Origin: Rhizobium favelukesii
GTDB lineage: Bacteria; Pseudomonadota; Alphaproteobacteria; Rhizobiales; Rhizobiaceae
Direction: 5' to 3'
Assembly: GCF_000577275.2 (NCBI RefSeq)
Contig: NZ_HG916852.1
Coordinates: forward strand, 2,607,001 to 2,671,000
Length of the DNA: 64,000 bases
Both the position numbers and the translations under genes were made by a program. The notes below the pieces were generated by a model. It did no database searches and was not told where the DNA came from. It worked only from the letters and a program-made list of their open reading frames with translations. Of this stretch, positions 44,350 to 55,753 are shown piece after piece; the stretch's first letter is position 1, and every line of letters starts with the position of its first letter.

Positions 44350-46314
44350 ATGAGCGATATGAAAGTGCGCAAGAGCCTCTCCGTTGGCCAGAGGCTCGGA
44401 ACGCTGGCCGGTGCGGCATTCATCGGCTTCGGCGCGATGCTTGGAGTCGGCTGGTACCAGAATTCGAGCGCCGACGCCGCTCTGAGGCACGCCAACGAGA
44501 TCCAGGCCAGCGTCGATCACATCAACGAGCTACGCACCGCAAATCTCACTCTAATTCTTGCCGCCATGGACACTATCGTCGATCGCGGCGATCGCGCCGT
44601 GATGCCCGAACGCCTTAAACTAATGAACGAAGCAATCGGCGAGCTACAGAGCAGTTCCAAGGAAATGCACCGCCTCGAAGAAGAGCTAAACGCGGGAGGC
44701 CTGCTCTCCACGTATGATGCAGACGTGGCGACGCTGGGACAGAATATCGTCGGAGACCTGAAGGCTGCCGTCGATTCTGCGGCGCCTGACAGTGAATTCG
44801 ACAGACTAGATGACGCCATCGACGGTAGCGGCAAAAAGGTGGGGGCGACACTGGAGAAGTTCGCGCGCCAAGGCGGCGAATTCGCCAAGAGGAAAATCGA
44901 CGAAGCCAATGCGATCTCGCGGCGAGCGATTCACATCCAGCTTGCACTTGGCATCGTCGCTATCGTGACGATGGCGATCCTGCAGTACATCCACGGCGGC
45001 TCGATTCGCCGCGGCATCGAGGGCGTACGCACGAGCATGCAGGGGATCATGCGTGGCGATCTCAATCGCCACGTCCCCGCCACCGAGCGTGGCGATGAGA
45101 TCGGCGACATGGCGCGCGCGGCGGAGAGCTTTCGCCTTGCCGCAATCGAGAAGCAGGAACTCCAGGCGCGAAGCGAAAGCGAGCGTCAGCAGAGCGATGC
45201 CGAGCGTCGCAGCCGCGAAACGGCAAAACTGGCAGATGCCGAAGCGCTCAATCGTGCAGTAAATGCGCTTGGCCAGGGCCTCACACGGCTCGCTGGCGGC
45301 GACGTGACGGTCACCATCGATCAGCCGTTCAAGCCGGAACTGGAGCGCCTGCGCAGCGACTTCAATGAGACGACGGCAACGCTGCGCCAGACGATGGCCG
45401 GGATCTCCCAGAACGGCGCTTCCATCCAGGCAAACAGCCGGCAGATGCGCTCAGCTGCGGACGACCTCGCAAAGCGCACGGAGCAGCAAGCGGCATCGCT
45501 CGAGGAGACCTCTGCCGCACTCGATCAGATCACGGCAACGGTTCGCAGCGCCACCAGCCGCGCCGAAGAAGTCGGCCACATGGTCGCCCATACCCGCCAG
45601 AACACCGCGAAATCAGACATCGTCGTCACCGATGCCATGGCGGCCATGGAGCGTATCGCAGCCGCCTCGCGCGAGATCGGAACGATCATCAACGTCATCG
45701 ACGAGATCGCCTTCCAGACCAATCTCCTCGCCCTCAACGCCGGCGTCGAGGCGGCGCGTGCGGGCGAGGCCGGCAAGGGGTTTGCGGTCGTCGCGCAGGA
45801 AGTACGCGAACTCGCCGGTCGCGCTGCGGGTGCCGCCAAGGATATCAAGGCTTTGATCGGAAAATCCGGGGCTGAGGTGAAGGCTGGCGGTGAACTCGTG
45901 ACGGCAGCCGGCGAAGCCTTGCGCCAGATCGGCGACGATGTTTTGCGTATCGACGAACACGTTAAGTCAATCGTAACCTCCGCACGCGAACAATCCACTG
46001 GATTGAACGAAATCAACACGGCCATCAGTCAGATGGACCAGGTCACGCAGAAAAACGCGGCCATGGTGGAAGAGACGAACGCTGCAAGCTGCGCGCTCGC
46101 CACCGATGCCGACAGCCTGATCCACCTGATCCAGACGTTCAAGATCGGCGAGGGCATGAATGCCCGTTCCACGCCGCGGGAAGCCACCGCAGTCTCGCAT
46201 CCGAAACCATCTCCCGCACGAAGCCTGATCGGCAAGGTCGCGGGCGCATTCAGCGGCGGCGCAACCGCCAGAGCCATGGCCGCACCGGCCGGAGACAACT
46301 GGGAAGAATTCTGA
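44350..46314 (+). CDS. Methyl-accepting chemotaxis protein
   Basis: A 654-residue chemoreceptor from ATG 44350 (GGAGGGG upstream). TM1 is at about 16-36 and TM2 at 196-214. Between them lies a 160-residue periplasmic helical-bundle sensor (four-helix/Tar-like, ligand unknown). Two HAMP-like segments follow ([39 protein letters not shown]), then the signalling domain with hairpin tip [39 protein letters not shown] (given as conserved blocks). The protein ends in NWEEF, like the CheR/CheB-binding pentapeptide NWETF of E. coli Tar. It is followed after two bases by cheW. Confidence 0.95.
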   Translation: MSDMKVRKSLSVGQRLGTLAGAAFIGFGAMLGVGWYQNSSADAALRHANEIQASVDHINELRTANLTLILAAMDTIVDRGDRAVMPERLKLMNEAIGELQSSSKEMHRLEEELNAGGLLSTYDADVATLGQNIVGDLKAAVDSAAPDSEFDRLDDAIDGSGKKVGATLEKFARQGGEFAKRKIDEANAISRRAIHIQLALGIVAIVTMAILQYIHGGSIRRGIEGVRTSMQGIMRGDLNRHVPATERGDEIGDMARAAESFRLAAIEKQELQARSESERQQSDAERRSRETAKLADAEALNRAVNALGQGLTRLAGGDVTVTIDQPFKPELERLRSDFNETTATLRQTMAGISQNGASIQANSRQMRSAADDLAKRTEQQAASLEETSAALDQITATVRSATSRAEEVGHMVAHTRQNTAKSDIVVTDAMAAMERIAAASREIGTIINVIDEIAFQTNLLALNAGVEAARAGEAGKGFAVVAQEVRELAGRAAGAAKDIKALIGKSGAEVKAGGELVTAAGEALRQIGDDVLRIDEHVKSIVTSAREQSTGLNEINTAISQMDQVTQKNAAMVEETNAASCALATDADSLIHLIQTFKIGEGMNARSTPREATAVSHPKPSPARSLIGKVAGAFSGGATARAMAAPAGDNWEEF

Positions 46315-46316
46315 TC

Positions 46317-46784
46317 ATGAACAACACCGTCATCAACCAGACCGGCTCGCATCTCGAGATCGTCTCGTTCCACCTCGGCGAGCAGGAATTCTGCATCGAC
46401 ATTATGGCGATCCGCGAAATCCGCGGCTGGGCGCCAGTGACCCCGATGCCGCACACGCCGCCGTACGTGCTTGGTCTCATCAACCTGCGTGGTGCGGTGA
46501 TCCCGGTCATCGACATGGCCTGCCGCCTCGGCATGAAGATGACGGAACCGTCCGAGCGCTCCGCCATCATCGTCACCGACATTGCCGGCAAGCTGGTCGG
46601 CCTGTTGGTCGAACAGGTATCTGATATGATGACCATCAAGAGCGAAGACCTGCAGCCGGCGCCTGAGATCATCCCGGAAGCACAGCGCGCCTTCTGCCGC
46701 GGCATCGTGGCGCTCGAAAAGACCATGGTCTGCTTCCTGAACCTCGACACCGTCATCGCCGACGAGCTGGCACAGGCCGCGTGA
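46317..46784 (+). CDS. cheW: CheW chemotaxis coupling protein
   Basis: A 155-residue CheW linking chemoreceptors to CheA. It has VSFHLGEQEFCIDIMAIREI, then the conserved MPHTPPYVLGLINLRGAVIPVIDMACRLGM and a C-terminal VSDMMTIKSEDLQPAPEI. It starts two bases after the MCP stop and ends at a terminator, so receptor and coupler form a two-gene cassette outside any main che cluster. Confidence 0.95.
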   Translation: MNNTVINQTGSHLEIVSFHLGEQEFCIDIMAIREIRGWAPVTPMPHTPPYVLGLINLRGAVIPVIDMACRLGMKMTEPSERSAIIVTDIAGKLVGLLVEQVSDMMTIKSEDLQPAPEIIPEAQRAFCRGIVALEKTMVCFLNLDTVIADELAQAA

Positions 46785-46833
46785 TCAGACCAGCCGGGTT
46801 TCGCTGTTAGCCCGACCGCTGACAACACTTCCG

Positions 46834-46867
46834 AACCGCTTGCGACAGAACGTTGCAAGCGGTTTTT
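46834..46867 (+). terminator. Rho-independent terminator after mcp-cheW
   Basis: AACCGCTTGC (46834-46843), 11-base loop, GCAAGCGGTT (46855-46864), then TTT. It closes the mcp-cheW transcript about 50 bases past the cheW stop. Confidence 0.8.
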
Positions 46868-47009
46868 CTATGCCATTCTTCGGGCCGTATTGCAGGCTAT
46901 CTCGTTGGCGAACGCCACCTCCGTCATGCGGTCCTTGGACATAGCCTTGTAAATCAAGGGCGAAGGCAGGCGTTTGAATGTCGTTGGAAAAGGCAATGGG
47001 ATACGCAGG

Positions 47010-47420
47010 ATGAGCGATGCAAAGACCCGCCACACCGGAGGATGCGGCTGCGGCGCGATCCGCTATAGACTCGACGAGGCGCCCCTATGTAGCGGCATCT
47101 GCCATTGCCACACATGCCGAAAGGTTGCTTCGGCTCCGACGCTGCCGTTCGTCACCTTTCCCGTGCGAACACTGGTGTATGAACAAGGAGCCCCGCGGGC
47201 TTTCGCCTCCTCGAAGGGCGTCGTGCGGACATTTTGCGGTTCATGTGGTTCCCCGCTCGGCTACCAGAACGATGCGGACCCCGGCTTGATCGACATCATG
47301 ACCGTCAGCCTCGACGAGCCGGATGAGTATCACCCGACCTTTCACGTCTGGACATCCGAAAAGGTGTCCTGGGATATCATCTGCGATGACCTTCCGGCCC
47401 ATCCCAAAAGCCGCACCTAA
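47010..47420 (+). CDS. GFA (glutathione-dependent formaldehyde-activating-like) family protein
   Basis: About 136 residues from ATG 47010. The zinc-binding cysteines of the GFA/CENP-V fold are present: GGCGCGAIRYRL, SGICHCHTCRKVA and FCGSCGSPLGYQ. Despite the family name, most members have no proven formaldehyde reaction; some bind thiol adducts. It stands alone and converges on creA with a 17-base gap. Confidence 0.9.
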   Translation: MSDAKTRHTGGCGCGAIRYRLDEAPLCSGICHCHTCRKVASAPTLPFVTFPVRTLVYEQGAPRAFASSKGVVRTFCGSCGSPLGYQNDADPGLIDIMTVSLDEPDEYHPTFHVWTSEKVSWDIICDDLPAHPKSRT

Positions 47421-47437
47421 CTCGACGAGCCGCGCTG

Positions 47438-47932
47438 CTATTGCGGCTTGCCGTTTTTCCACAAAACGTTCTGGCCGTAGAGCGGGATGGTCGAGATCGC
47501 CATCTTGGCCGAGCCGTCGGTCAATTCGCGCGAATGCGCAAGATAGATCAACGTGTCGTTCTCTTTGTCGTAGATCCGGTTGACGACCAGCTTCTTCCAG
47601 ATCAGCGACATGCCTGTCTTAAACACCTCGTCGCCGCCCTTCGACAGGTCGATGTCGCCGATCTCGATCGGCCCTGTCTGCCGGCAGGCAATGGAGTTGT
47701 TCGAGGGATCCTCAAACCAGTTGCCGTTCTTTACGCGGTCGATGACGCTGCGGTCGAAATAGGTGACGTGGCAGGTCACGCCTTTCACCTGCGGGTCGGC
47801 CACCGCATCGATGATGATGTCGTTGCCGATCCAGTCAACCCCAACCTTGCCGACGACGTCGGCCGACACGGTGCCAGCGCTAAGACCGATGAGTGACGCG
47901 GTGGCAAGCGCGATATAGCTCTTTGTGGACAT
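47438..47932 (-). CDS. creA: CreA family periplasmic protein
   Basis: A 164-residue protein with signal peptide (1-24, cleavage near VSA-DV). The CreA domain has VGKVGVDWIGNDIIIDAVADPQVKGVTCHV, FEDPSNNSIACRQTGPI and KKLVVNRIYDKENDTLIYLAHS. Its function is unknown; the name comes from its position near creBCD in E. coli, which are absent here. The two cysteines probably form a disulfide. Monocistronic. Confidence 0.92.
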   Translation of the reverse strand: MSTKSYIALATASLIGLSAGTVSADVVGKVGVDWIGNDIIIDAVADPQVKGVTCHVTYFDRSVIDRVKNGNWFEDPSNNSIACRQTGPIEIGDIDLSKGGDEVFKTGMSLIWKKLVVNRIYDKENDTLIYLAHSRELTDGSAKMAISTIPLYGQNVLWKNGKPQ

Positions 47933-47995
47933 GACGGCTCCCTGATTGCATCAGCATCTAAGGTAAGCGCGCCAGGGGTCTTTACAAGGAAGTGC

Positions 47996-48586
47996 TCACT
48001 GCTTCCTGCAGGTGCAGGCCTCATACCCGTTTGACGTCAGCCGGCCCGGCTTCATGCCGATCACAGCAGGAATGGCGTTCACGGCGGCGGCCCCGACGGC
48101 CTTTGCCATCGCGATCGCCGCATGCGCGCAGACGGCGGCATCTTCGGCTGCATTGTGATGCGCAAAGCGAAGGCCGAGATGCTCGGCGATCATGTTGAGC
48201 CGGTGCGATAGGAAATGCGGCCAGATCCGCTGTGCCATCTTCAGGCTGCAGAGATAGGTGAGTTCCGGATAAGACTGCCGATAGAGATCGAGGCAGGCAC
48301 GCCAGACGCTAAAATCGAAAGCCGCATTGTGCGCGATCATGGTCGCGCCTCGGAAATCGTCGTGGAACTCGTCCATCACCTCCGGAAACTCCGGCGCGTC
48401 CTCGACCTGCTCCGGCCGGATGCCGTGGATGGCGATGTTCATGCCGGAGAACCGCATCTCCTTCGGCCGGATGAGCCGCTCCTCGACGCGCGTGACCTGG
48501 CCGTCCTCGATCCATGCCAGTCCGACCGAGCAGGCGCTGCCGCGCTGTTCGTTGGCTGTCTCGAAATCAATGGCGATAGTCTTCAA
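47996..48586 (-). CDS. DEDDh 3'-5' exonuclease (DNA polymerase III epsilon-like)
   Basis: About 196 residues. The DEDDh residues are visible: D and E in TIAIDFETAN, D in MIAHNAAFDFSVW, and H...D in RFAHHNAAEDAAVCAH. A Cys-containing tail follows (YEACTCRKQ). It resembles stand-alone epsilon-like proofreading or RNase T-like nucleases rather than the core DnaQ. No ATG fits; TTG 48586 (reading MKTIAIDFET) has CGGAAG upstream. The frame stays open to 49141, but that part overlaps the divergent acetyltransferase gene antisense and has no exonuclease homology. Confidence 0.85.
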   Translation of the reverse strand: MKTIAIDFETANEQRGSACSVGLAWIEDGQVTRVEERLIRPKEMRFSGMNIAIHGIRPEQVEDAPEFPEVMDEFHDDFRGATMIAHNAAFDFSVWRACLDLYRQSYPELTYLCSLKMAQRIWPHFLSHRLNMIAEHLGLRFAHHNAAEDAAVCAHAAIAMAKAVGAAAVNAIPAVIGMKPGRLTSNGYEACTCRKQ

Positions 48587-48653
48587 CGAGGCTTCCGATT
48601 CGATTGTATCGATCTGGCATAGCCTTCCTGCCCTGTCGGCGCAAACCAGGCTG

Positions 48654-48682
48654 TTGACATCCGCAACCGGATTGCGAACATG
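48654..48682 (+). promoter_or_regulatory. Putative promoter before the GNAT gene
   Basis: A perfect TTGACA (48654-48659) is followed after 17 bases by a weak AACATG -10 box (48677-48682). A 21-codon Thr-rich reading frame (48701-48766) and a strong hairpin (48783-48816) lie between it and the acetyltransferase start. Confidence 0.35.
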
Positions 48683-48782
48683 GCGAGCATGAACGGATCG
48701 ATGGCCATAACGCTTACGCTGACGACCACCACCCTTGCGGGGTTGGCGGGAGCCACGGTGCGCTAGAAGCAGTCCGTCCAGC

Positions 48783-48816
48783 CCCGAAACCCCTGCCGAG
48801 GCGAGCAGGGTTCGGG
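48783..48816 (+). promoter_or_regulatory. Leader hairpin upstream of the GNAT gene
   Basis: CCCGAAACCCCTGC (48783-48796) pairs with GCAGGGTTCGGG (48805-48816), with small bulges and an 8-base loop, 35 bases before the acetyltransferase start. It could be part of a leader control element or simply a stable 5' structure. Confidence 0.35.
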
Positions 48817-48850
48817 AACCGGCTCCCCTCGCAATGACAAGGAGAGTTGT

Positions 48851-49372
48851 ATGCAGAATAATCCAAGCAGCAGAAAAGCACCTGTCGGACTGTTGATCCG
48901 AGCCATCCGTTCGTCCGACACCGAGGCCTTGGCAGCGCTGGTCAATCTGCCGGGCTTTCGGGCCGGGACCTTGCGTCCGCCCTACCAGAGTATCGAAGAA
49001 ACCCGCCGCCATGTCGAAAACAGCAATCCGGACGCGATGCGTCTGGTCGCAACCATCGACGGGCAAATCGTCGGCGACATCGGCATGACCCGCTTCCGCG
49101 GCCGTCGCAATCACGTCGCCAGCATCGGCATGGGCGTTCATGACGACTTTGCCGGCCGCGGTATCGGCAACGCGCTGCTCGCCGCCGTCATCGACGCCGC
49201 GGACAACTGGCTGAACATTATGCGCCTTGAATTGACAGTCTACACCGACAACGAAGCCGCCCTCGCCCTCTACAGAAAGTTCGGTTTCGAAGAGGAAGGC
49301 ATACTTCGTGCCTATGCCTTCCGGGCCGGCACCTACGTCGATGCTTATGCGATGGCGCGCATCAAGCGGTAG
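48851..49372 (+). CDS. GNAT N-acetyltransferase
   Basis: A 173-residue acetyltransferase: LLIRAIRSSDTEALAALVN, then the acetyl-CoA motif SIGMGVHDDFAGRGIGNALLAAVIDAADN (written as a block) and LELTVYTDNEAALALYRKFGFEEEG. This is the pattern of the YhhY/PhnO-like group. Substrate unknown. ATG 48851 has AAGGAGAG upstream. It converges on ligA with 33 bases between. Confidence 0.9.
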   Translation: MQNNPSSRKAPVGLLIRAIRSSDTEALAALVNLPGFRAGTLRPPYQSIEETRRHVENSNPDAMRLVATIDGQIVGDIGMTRFRGRRNHVASIGMGVHDDFAGRGIGNALLAAVIDAADNWLNIMRLELTVYTDNEAALALYRKFGFEEEGILRAYAFRAGTYVDAYAMARIKR

Positions 49373-49405
49373 TAGGAGGCTCTGAGATGAGCGGAACCGA
49401 TGCCC

Positions 49406-51646
<2,241 letters not shown>

Positions 51647-51685
51647 TCATCTCCGGCGCCTCTCCCCAATTCGGCGATTTCGAAA

Positions 51686-53359
51686 TCAGCCGTTCCCGGC
51701 CAGCAGCCGGGCAGCAGCCGCCCTCGCCTCTTCCGTCACCGAGGCGCCCGCCAGCATGCGCGCGATTTCTTCGGTACGGTCGTCGGGCGCCATCGTCGCG
51801 ACGCGCGTCGCAATCTTCTCGGAGCCTTCGGCGGCCGGTCCCTTTGAGATCAGCAGATGCGTCGCCGCCCGTGCTGCAACCTGCGGCGCATGGGTAACCG
51901 AGAGGACCTGAACGCGGTCGGAAAGCCGCTTCAGGCGCTGACCTATCGCATCCGCAACCGCCCCGCCAACACCGGTATCTATTTCGTCGAAGACGAGCGT
52001 CGGTGCAGAGCCGCGATCGGCGAGCGCCACCTTCAGCGCGAGCAGGAAGCGCGAAAGCTCGCCGCCGGACGCCACCTTCATGATAGAACCCGGGCGCGTG
52101 CCCGGATTGGTCTGCACGTGGAACTCGACAACGTCGATGCCCTCTGCTGTCGCATCCTCGCGATTGGTGGTGATCTCTACCATGAAACGTGCCCGCTCCA
52201 GCTTCAGTGCCGGCAGTTCTGCCATGACGGCGGCAGCCAAAGCGTCGCCGGCGTGATGACGCTTATCGGAAAGCGTGCGTGCTGCTGCATCGTAGTTCGC
52301 CTTGGCAACACCAACCTCGGCTTCGAGCTTGGCAAGCCGTTCCTCGCCGGCATCGAGATCGGCAAGATCGCTGATCATGCGAATGGCGAGCGCTGGCAGT
52401 TCGACCACCGGAACAGAGTACTTGCGCGCGGCGGCGCGCAAGGCAAACAGGCGCTCCTCTACACGCTCCAGCTCCTTTGGATCGTATTCCGTCTTTCGGA
52501 GTGCCGCCTCGACTTCCATCTGGGCGTTGGAGAGCTGGTCGAGCGCAGCGTCCAGAAGCGCAACCGTATCTTCCAGCAAGCCAGGAGCCTCGTGGCTCTT
52601 GCGCTCCAGCCGGCGCACGAGCGAGGCGATATGCGGCACGGGAGAGGCATTGCCGTTGAGGAACTCTGAAGCCTCGGCGATATCGCCTGCGATGCGCTCG
52701 GCCTTCATCATCTTTTGGCGGCGATCGGCGAGTTCGTCCTCCTCGCCATCCAGCGGCGAAAGCTTTTCCAGTTCCTCGACGGATGAGCGCAGATAGTCCG
52801 CCTCGCGCGTAGCATTCTCCACCTTCTCGCGCTGTTTCTTCAGCGTCCGCTCGGTATCGCGCCAGATGCGGTAAATGTTGGAAACGGTAGCAGCGTCTTC
52901 GTTCACGCCCGCAAAGGCGTCGAGCAGGATCCGGTGAGCGTGGGTGTCCACGAGCGCGCGATCATCATGCTGACCGTGAATCTCGACGAGCATCTGTCCG
53001 GCCTGACGCATCAGCTGAACGCTGAGCGGCTGGTCGTTGACATAGGCCTTGGTGCGCCCGTCGGAGTTTTGGACACGGCGGAAGATGAGATCGCCATCAT
53101 CATCGATGCCGTTCTCGCGCAGCAGCTTGCGGGCGCCGTGATCAGGGCCGACGTCGAAGACAGCCGTCACCTGCCCCTTGTCTTCGCCGTGGCGAACGAG
53201 GCCTCCGTCTCCGCGGCCCCCAAGGGCCAGCGACAGGCTATCAAGCAGGATGGATTTGCCAGCACCGGTCTCACCGGTCAGCACCGAGAGGCCGGTCTCG
53301 AAGGCGAGGTCCAGCCGCTCGATCAGGACGATATCGCGGATCGAAAGCTGGATCAGCAT
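51686..53359 (-). CDS. recN: DNA repair protein RecN
   Basis: A 557-residue SMC-like ATPase acting in double-strand break repair. The N-terminal Walker A is LTGETGAGKSILLDSLSLALGGR (about 29-50). Two coiled-coil arms cover about 160-380. The C-terminal half has the ABC signature region VASGGELSRFLLALKVAL and Walker B LVFDEIDTGVGG. The gene lies five bases downstream of bamD, an order (lpxC, bamD, recN, ligA) conserved in rhizobia as I recall it. Confidence 0.97.
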   Translation of the reverse strand: MLIQLSIRDIVLIERLDLAFETGLSVLTGETGAGKSILLDSLSLALGGRGDGGLVRHGEDKGQVTAVFDVGPDHGARKLLRENGIDDDGDLIFRRVQNSDGRTKAYVNDQPLSVQLMRQAGQMLVEIHGQHDDRALVDTHAHRILLDAFAGVNEDAATVSNIYRIWRDTERTLKKQREKVENATREADYLRSSVEELEKLSPLDGEEDELADRRQKMMKAERIAGDIAEASEFLNGNASPVPHIASLVRRLERKSHEAPGLLEDTVALLDAALDQLSNAQMEVEAALRKTEYDPKELERVEERLFALRAAARKYSVPVVELPALAIRMISDLADLDAGEERLAKLEAEVGVAKANYDAAARTLSDKRHHAGDALAAAVMAELPALKLERARFMVEITTNREDATAEGIDVVEFHVQTNPGTRPGSIMKVASGGELSRFLLALKVALADRGSAPTLVFDEIDTGVGGAVADAIGQRLKRLSDRVQVLSVTHAPQVAARAATHLLISKGPAAEGSEKIATRVATMAPDDRTEEIARMLAGASVTEEARAAAARLLAGNG

Positions 53360-53364
53360 TGGCC

Positions 53365-54210
53365 TCAGGAACCGAGCAGGAGTTTCTTGCCTGCAGCCGC
53401 GATCCAGGAACCCGGGTTTTCACGCGGCTCCGCGCCACCGTTCTTCAAGAGCTTGAAGGAATCGGCGTACCACTGGCTGTCCGGATAGTTATGGCCCAGA
53501 ACGGCAGCTGCGGTTTGCGCCTCCTCGACGATGCCCATTGCGTAGTAGGCTTCGACAAGGCGCGCGAGCGCTTCTTCGATCTGGTTGGTATTCGGATACT
53601 TCTCGACGACAGTGCGGAAGCGCGAGATCGCGGCGAGGTATTCCTTCCGCTCCATATAGTAGCGGCCGACCTGCATTTCCTTGCCGGCCATCTGGTCGCG
53701 CGCGAAGCGGATTTTCGCCTGCGCGTCGTCGACGTATTCGGAATCCGGGTAGTTGTCGATGACCGCCTGCATGGCCTCGACAGTCTTTGCAGCTGCGCGC
53801 TGATCCTGCGTGACGTCCACGATCTGCTTCGAATAGGTCAGACCGATCAGATACTGCACGTAGGGAGCATCTTTCGACTTCGGATACTGCGCCATATAGC
53901 GGTTGCCCGAGGCAAGAGCATCGTCGAGACGGCCTTGGCGATACTTGACGAAGGTGCTCATCACGAGCGCCTTGCGCGCCCATTCGGAAAACGGGTTCTC
54001 GCGATCGATGGCGTCGAACTTGCGCGCCGCTTCGGCCATGTTGCCGGCCTTCATGTTGGCGAGGCCCTGGGTATAGAGAACATCCGGCGGATCGCTCTCG
54101 ACGCCGAGCTTGCTAATATCGATATCGGGGTCCGACTGGCATCCAGAAACTAAGGCACCTGCGCTCAGCACCAAGAGCGATGCGAACAAAGCGCGCGCTG
54201 TCTTCATCAT
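53365..54210 (-). CDS. bamD: Outer membrane assembly lipoprotein BamD
   Basis: A 281-residue lipoprotein of the BAM complex that inserts beta-barrel proteins into the outer membrane. The signal peptide ends in lipobox VSGC (Cys24 from ATG 54210). Five TPR-like repeats follow: VLYTQGLANMKAGNMAEAARKF, FVKYRQGRLDDALASGNRY, YVQYLIGLTYSKQ, GRYYMERKEYLAAISRF and EALARLVEAYYAMG. Two adjacent ATGs (54210, 54207) are possible. It lies about 240 bases downstream of the lpxC terminator and is probably transcribed with recN. Confidence 0.95.
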   Translation of the reverse strand: MMKTARALFASLLVLSAGALVSGCQSDPDIDISKLGVESDPPDVLYTQGLANMKAGNMAEAARKFDAIDRENPFSEWARKALVMSTFVKYRQGRLDDALASGNRYMAQYPKSKDAPYVQYLIGLTYSKQIVDVTQDQRAAAKTVEAMQAVIDNYPDSEYVDDAQAKIRFARDQMAGKEMQVGRYYMERKEYLAAISRFRTVVEKYPNTNQIEEALARLVEAYYAMGIVEEAQTAAAVLGHNYPDSQWYADSFKLLKNGGAEPRENPGSWIAAAGKKLLLGS

Positions 54211-54451
54211 ACTTTCAGACCCTGCATAACCCATCGGAACAATCCCAACGCCGCCATCCCTCAACGGCAGCCACGCCTTGCTGGCGTTTCTAGCCACAAA
54301 TGTGGAGCCAGAGCAACGCAATGATGATGCATTAACGCATTTTTGTGGCGATGCAGGCGATAATCGCCCGTTTTGCACCGTGAAAGCTGCACCTGTTGCC
54401 GCTAAACATCTGCGGCGAAACATCTATCGGGGAATCACCGTCGGTCTGTTC

Positions 54452-54483
54452 AAAATAAAGAAACCGCCTCCCGAAGGAGGCGG
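54452..54483 (-). terminator. Rho-independent terminator after lpxC
   Basis: On the minus strand CCGCCTCC (54483-54476), loop of four, GGAGGCGG (54471-54464), then TTTCTTTATTTT. It lies 27 bases past the lpxC stop. Confidence 0.88.
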
Positions 54484-54509
54484 CCCTGGCCTAGTAGATG
54501 CGATGGAGG

Positions 54510-55466
54510 TCATGCCGACCAGGGAGCAAATTCCGGTGCGTTGACCCGGATGAAATCCCGAGGAGCAACACGCTGGCGCGGCGCAGAGGTCTCGACCACT
54601 TCGTAGGCGGTCGGGTCGCTGAGCAACGCCTTGAGAGCATTAGCATTCATCTTGTGGCCGCCCCGATAGGAGCGATAGCAACCGATGAAAGGAGCGCCGG
54701 CGAGCGCAAGATCGCCGACGGCATCGAGTGCCTTGTGGCGCACGAATTCGTCCTTGGCGTAGCGCAGGCCCTCGACATTGATAACGGTATTGTCGTCCGA
54801 GATGACGACCGAATTCTCAAGCGAGGAACCAAGCGCGTGGCCGGAGGCCCAAAGACGCTCTACATCCCGCATGAAACCGAAGGTACGAGCGCGCGACAGC
54901 TCGGACTTGAACGTCGCAGCCGTCATGTCGCCTTCCCACTTCTGCCGGCCGATCAGAGGGCAATCGAAATCGATCTCGACTTCAAAGCGCGTACCATCGT
55001 AGGGACGGAACTCGCTCCACGAGCCACCATGCTCGATGCGAACCGGCTTGGTGATGCGGATATACCGGCGCTTCACGCCGAGCGATACCAGGCCAACCTG
55101 TTCGATCGCTTCGATGAAAGGCATCGAACTGCCGTCCATGATCGGCATTTCGGCGCCATGAACCTCGATCACGACGTTGTCGAGACCGAGCGCGTAGACG
55201 GCAGCCATGACATGCTCGATCGTCGCAACCGAGTGTGCCGGCGAGAACCCAAGAACGGTGCACAGATCCGTATTGCCGACCTGCGAAGACACAGCACGGT
55301 ATTCGGAAACCTCGCCGTTCTCATGCATGCGATTGAAGACGACGCCAGTGTCAGCTTCTGCCGGGTTGAAGGTAATCGAAACGTCAGCACCAGAATGAAC
55401 GCCGATGCCCGAGAGCGTGATCGGACGTGATACCGTCGTTTGAAATCCCAACATGCCAATAACCAT
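54510..55466 (-). CDS. lpxC: UDP-3-O-acyl-N-acetylglucosamine deacetylase
   Basis: A 318-residue zinc amidase catalysing the committed step of lipid A synthesis. It has LSGIGVHSGADV, the zinc ligand H85 in SVATIEHVMAAVYALGLDN, the catalytic-region PIMDGSSMPFIEAI, and the second zinc motif FVRHKALDAVGDLALAG (His and Asp), with the catalytic His in GGHKMNANALKALL. It starts at ATG 55466 with AAAGGC upstream. A 287-base gap with a hairpin separates it from ftsZ, so it has its own promoter and terminator. Confidence 0.97.
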   Translation of the reverse strand: MVIGMLGFQTTVSRPITLSGIGVHSGADVSITFNPAEADTGVVFNRMHENGEVSEYRAVSSQVGNTDLCTVLGFSPAHSVATIEHVMAAVYALGLDNVVIEVHGAEMPIMDGSSMPFIEAIEQVGLVSLGVKRRYIRITKPVRIEHGGSWSEFRPYDGTRFEVEIDFDCPLIGRQKWEGDMTAATFKSELSRARTFGFMRDVERLWASGHALGSSLENSVVISDDNTVINVEGLRYAKDEFVRHKALDAVGDLALAGAPFIGCYRSYRGGHKMNANALKALLSDPTAYEVVETSAPRQRVAPRDFIRVNAPEFAPWSA

Positions 55467-55703
55467 AAATTTTTGCCTTTATAATCCCTGGTGACCCGCC
55501 GCGGCTAACATGCCGAACTATCTGCCAGGGTTCATTTCACTCCGTTGAAGGCTCGCCATAAAGCGCGAGAACACGGTTTCTTGAGCACATACATACGTGC
55601 GCCCGGGTTCCAATCCAAATCACTGTTTCTTTCGCATTGTTACGAAAGCATGCCTTTGAAATAACAGCGCAATTGGCGCCAGATTCCATCCCTTGAAACA
55701 GCA

Positions 55704-55729
55704 ATGCCCGGGAGCGTACTCCCGGGCAT
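55704..55729 (-). terminator. Hairpin after ftsZ
   Basis: ATGCCCGGGAG (55704-55714), loop CGTA, CTCCCGGGCAT (55719-55729): an 11-bp perfect stem 25 bases past the ftsZ stop. The T-run on the minus strand is poor. Confidence 0.6.
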
Positions 55730-55753
55730 CCATGTGGCGATTCTATCCCTGCC

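Noticed and set aside
48587..49141. Upstream extension of the exonuclease frame
   Set aside because: The frame is open, but the residues match no exonuclease and lie antisense to the acetyltransferase; a TTG start at 48586 fits the domain start.
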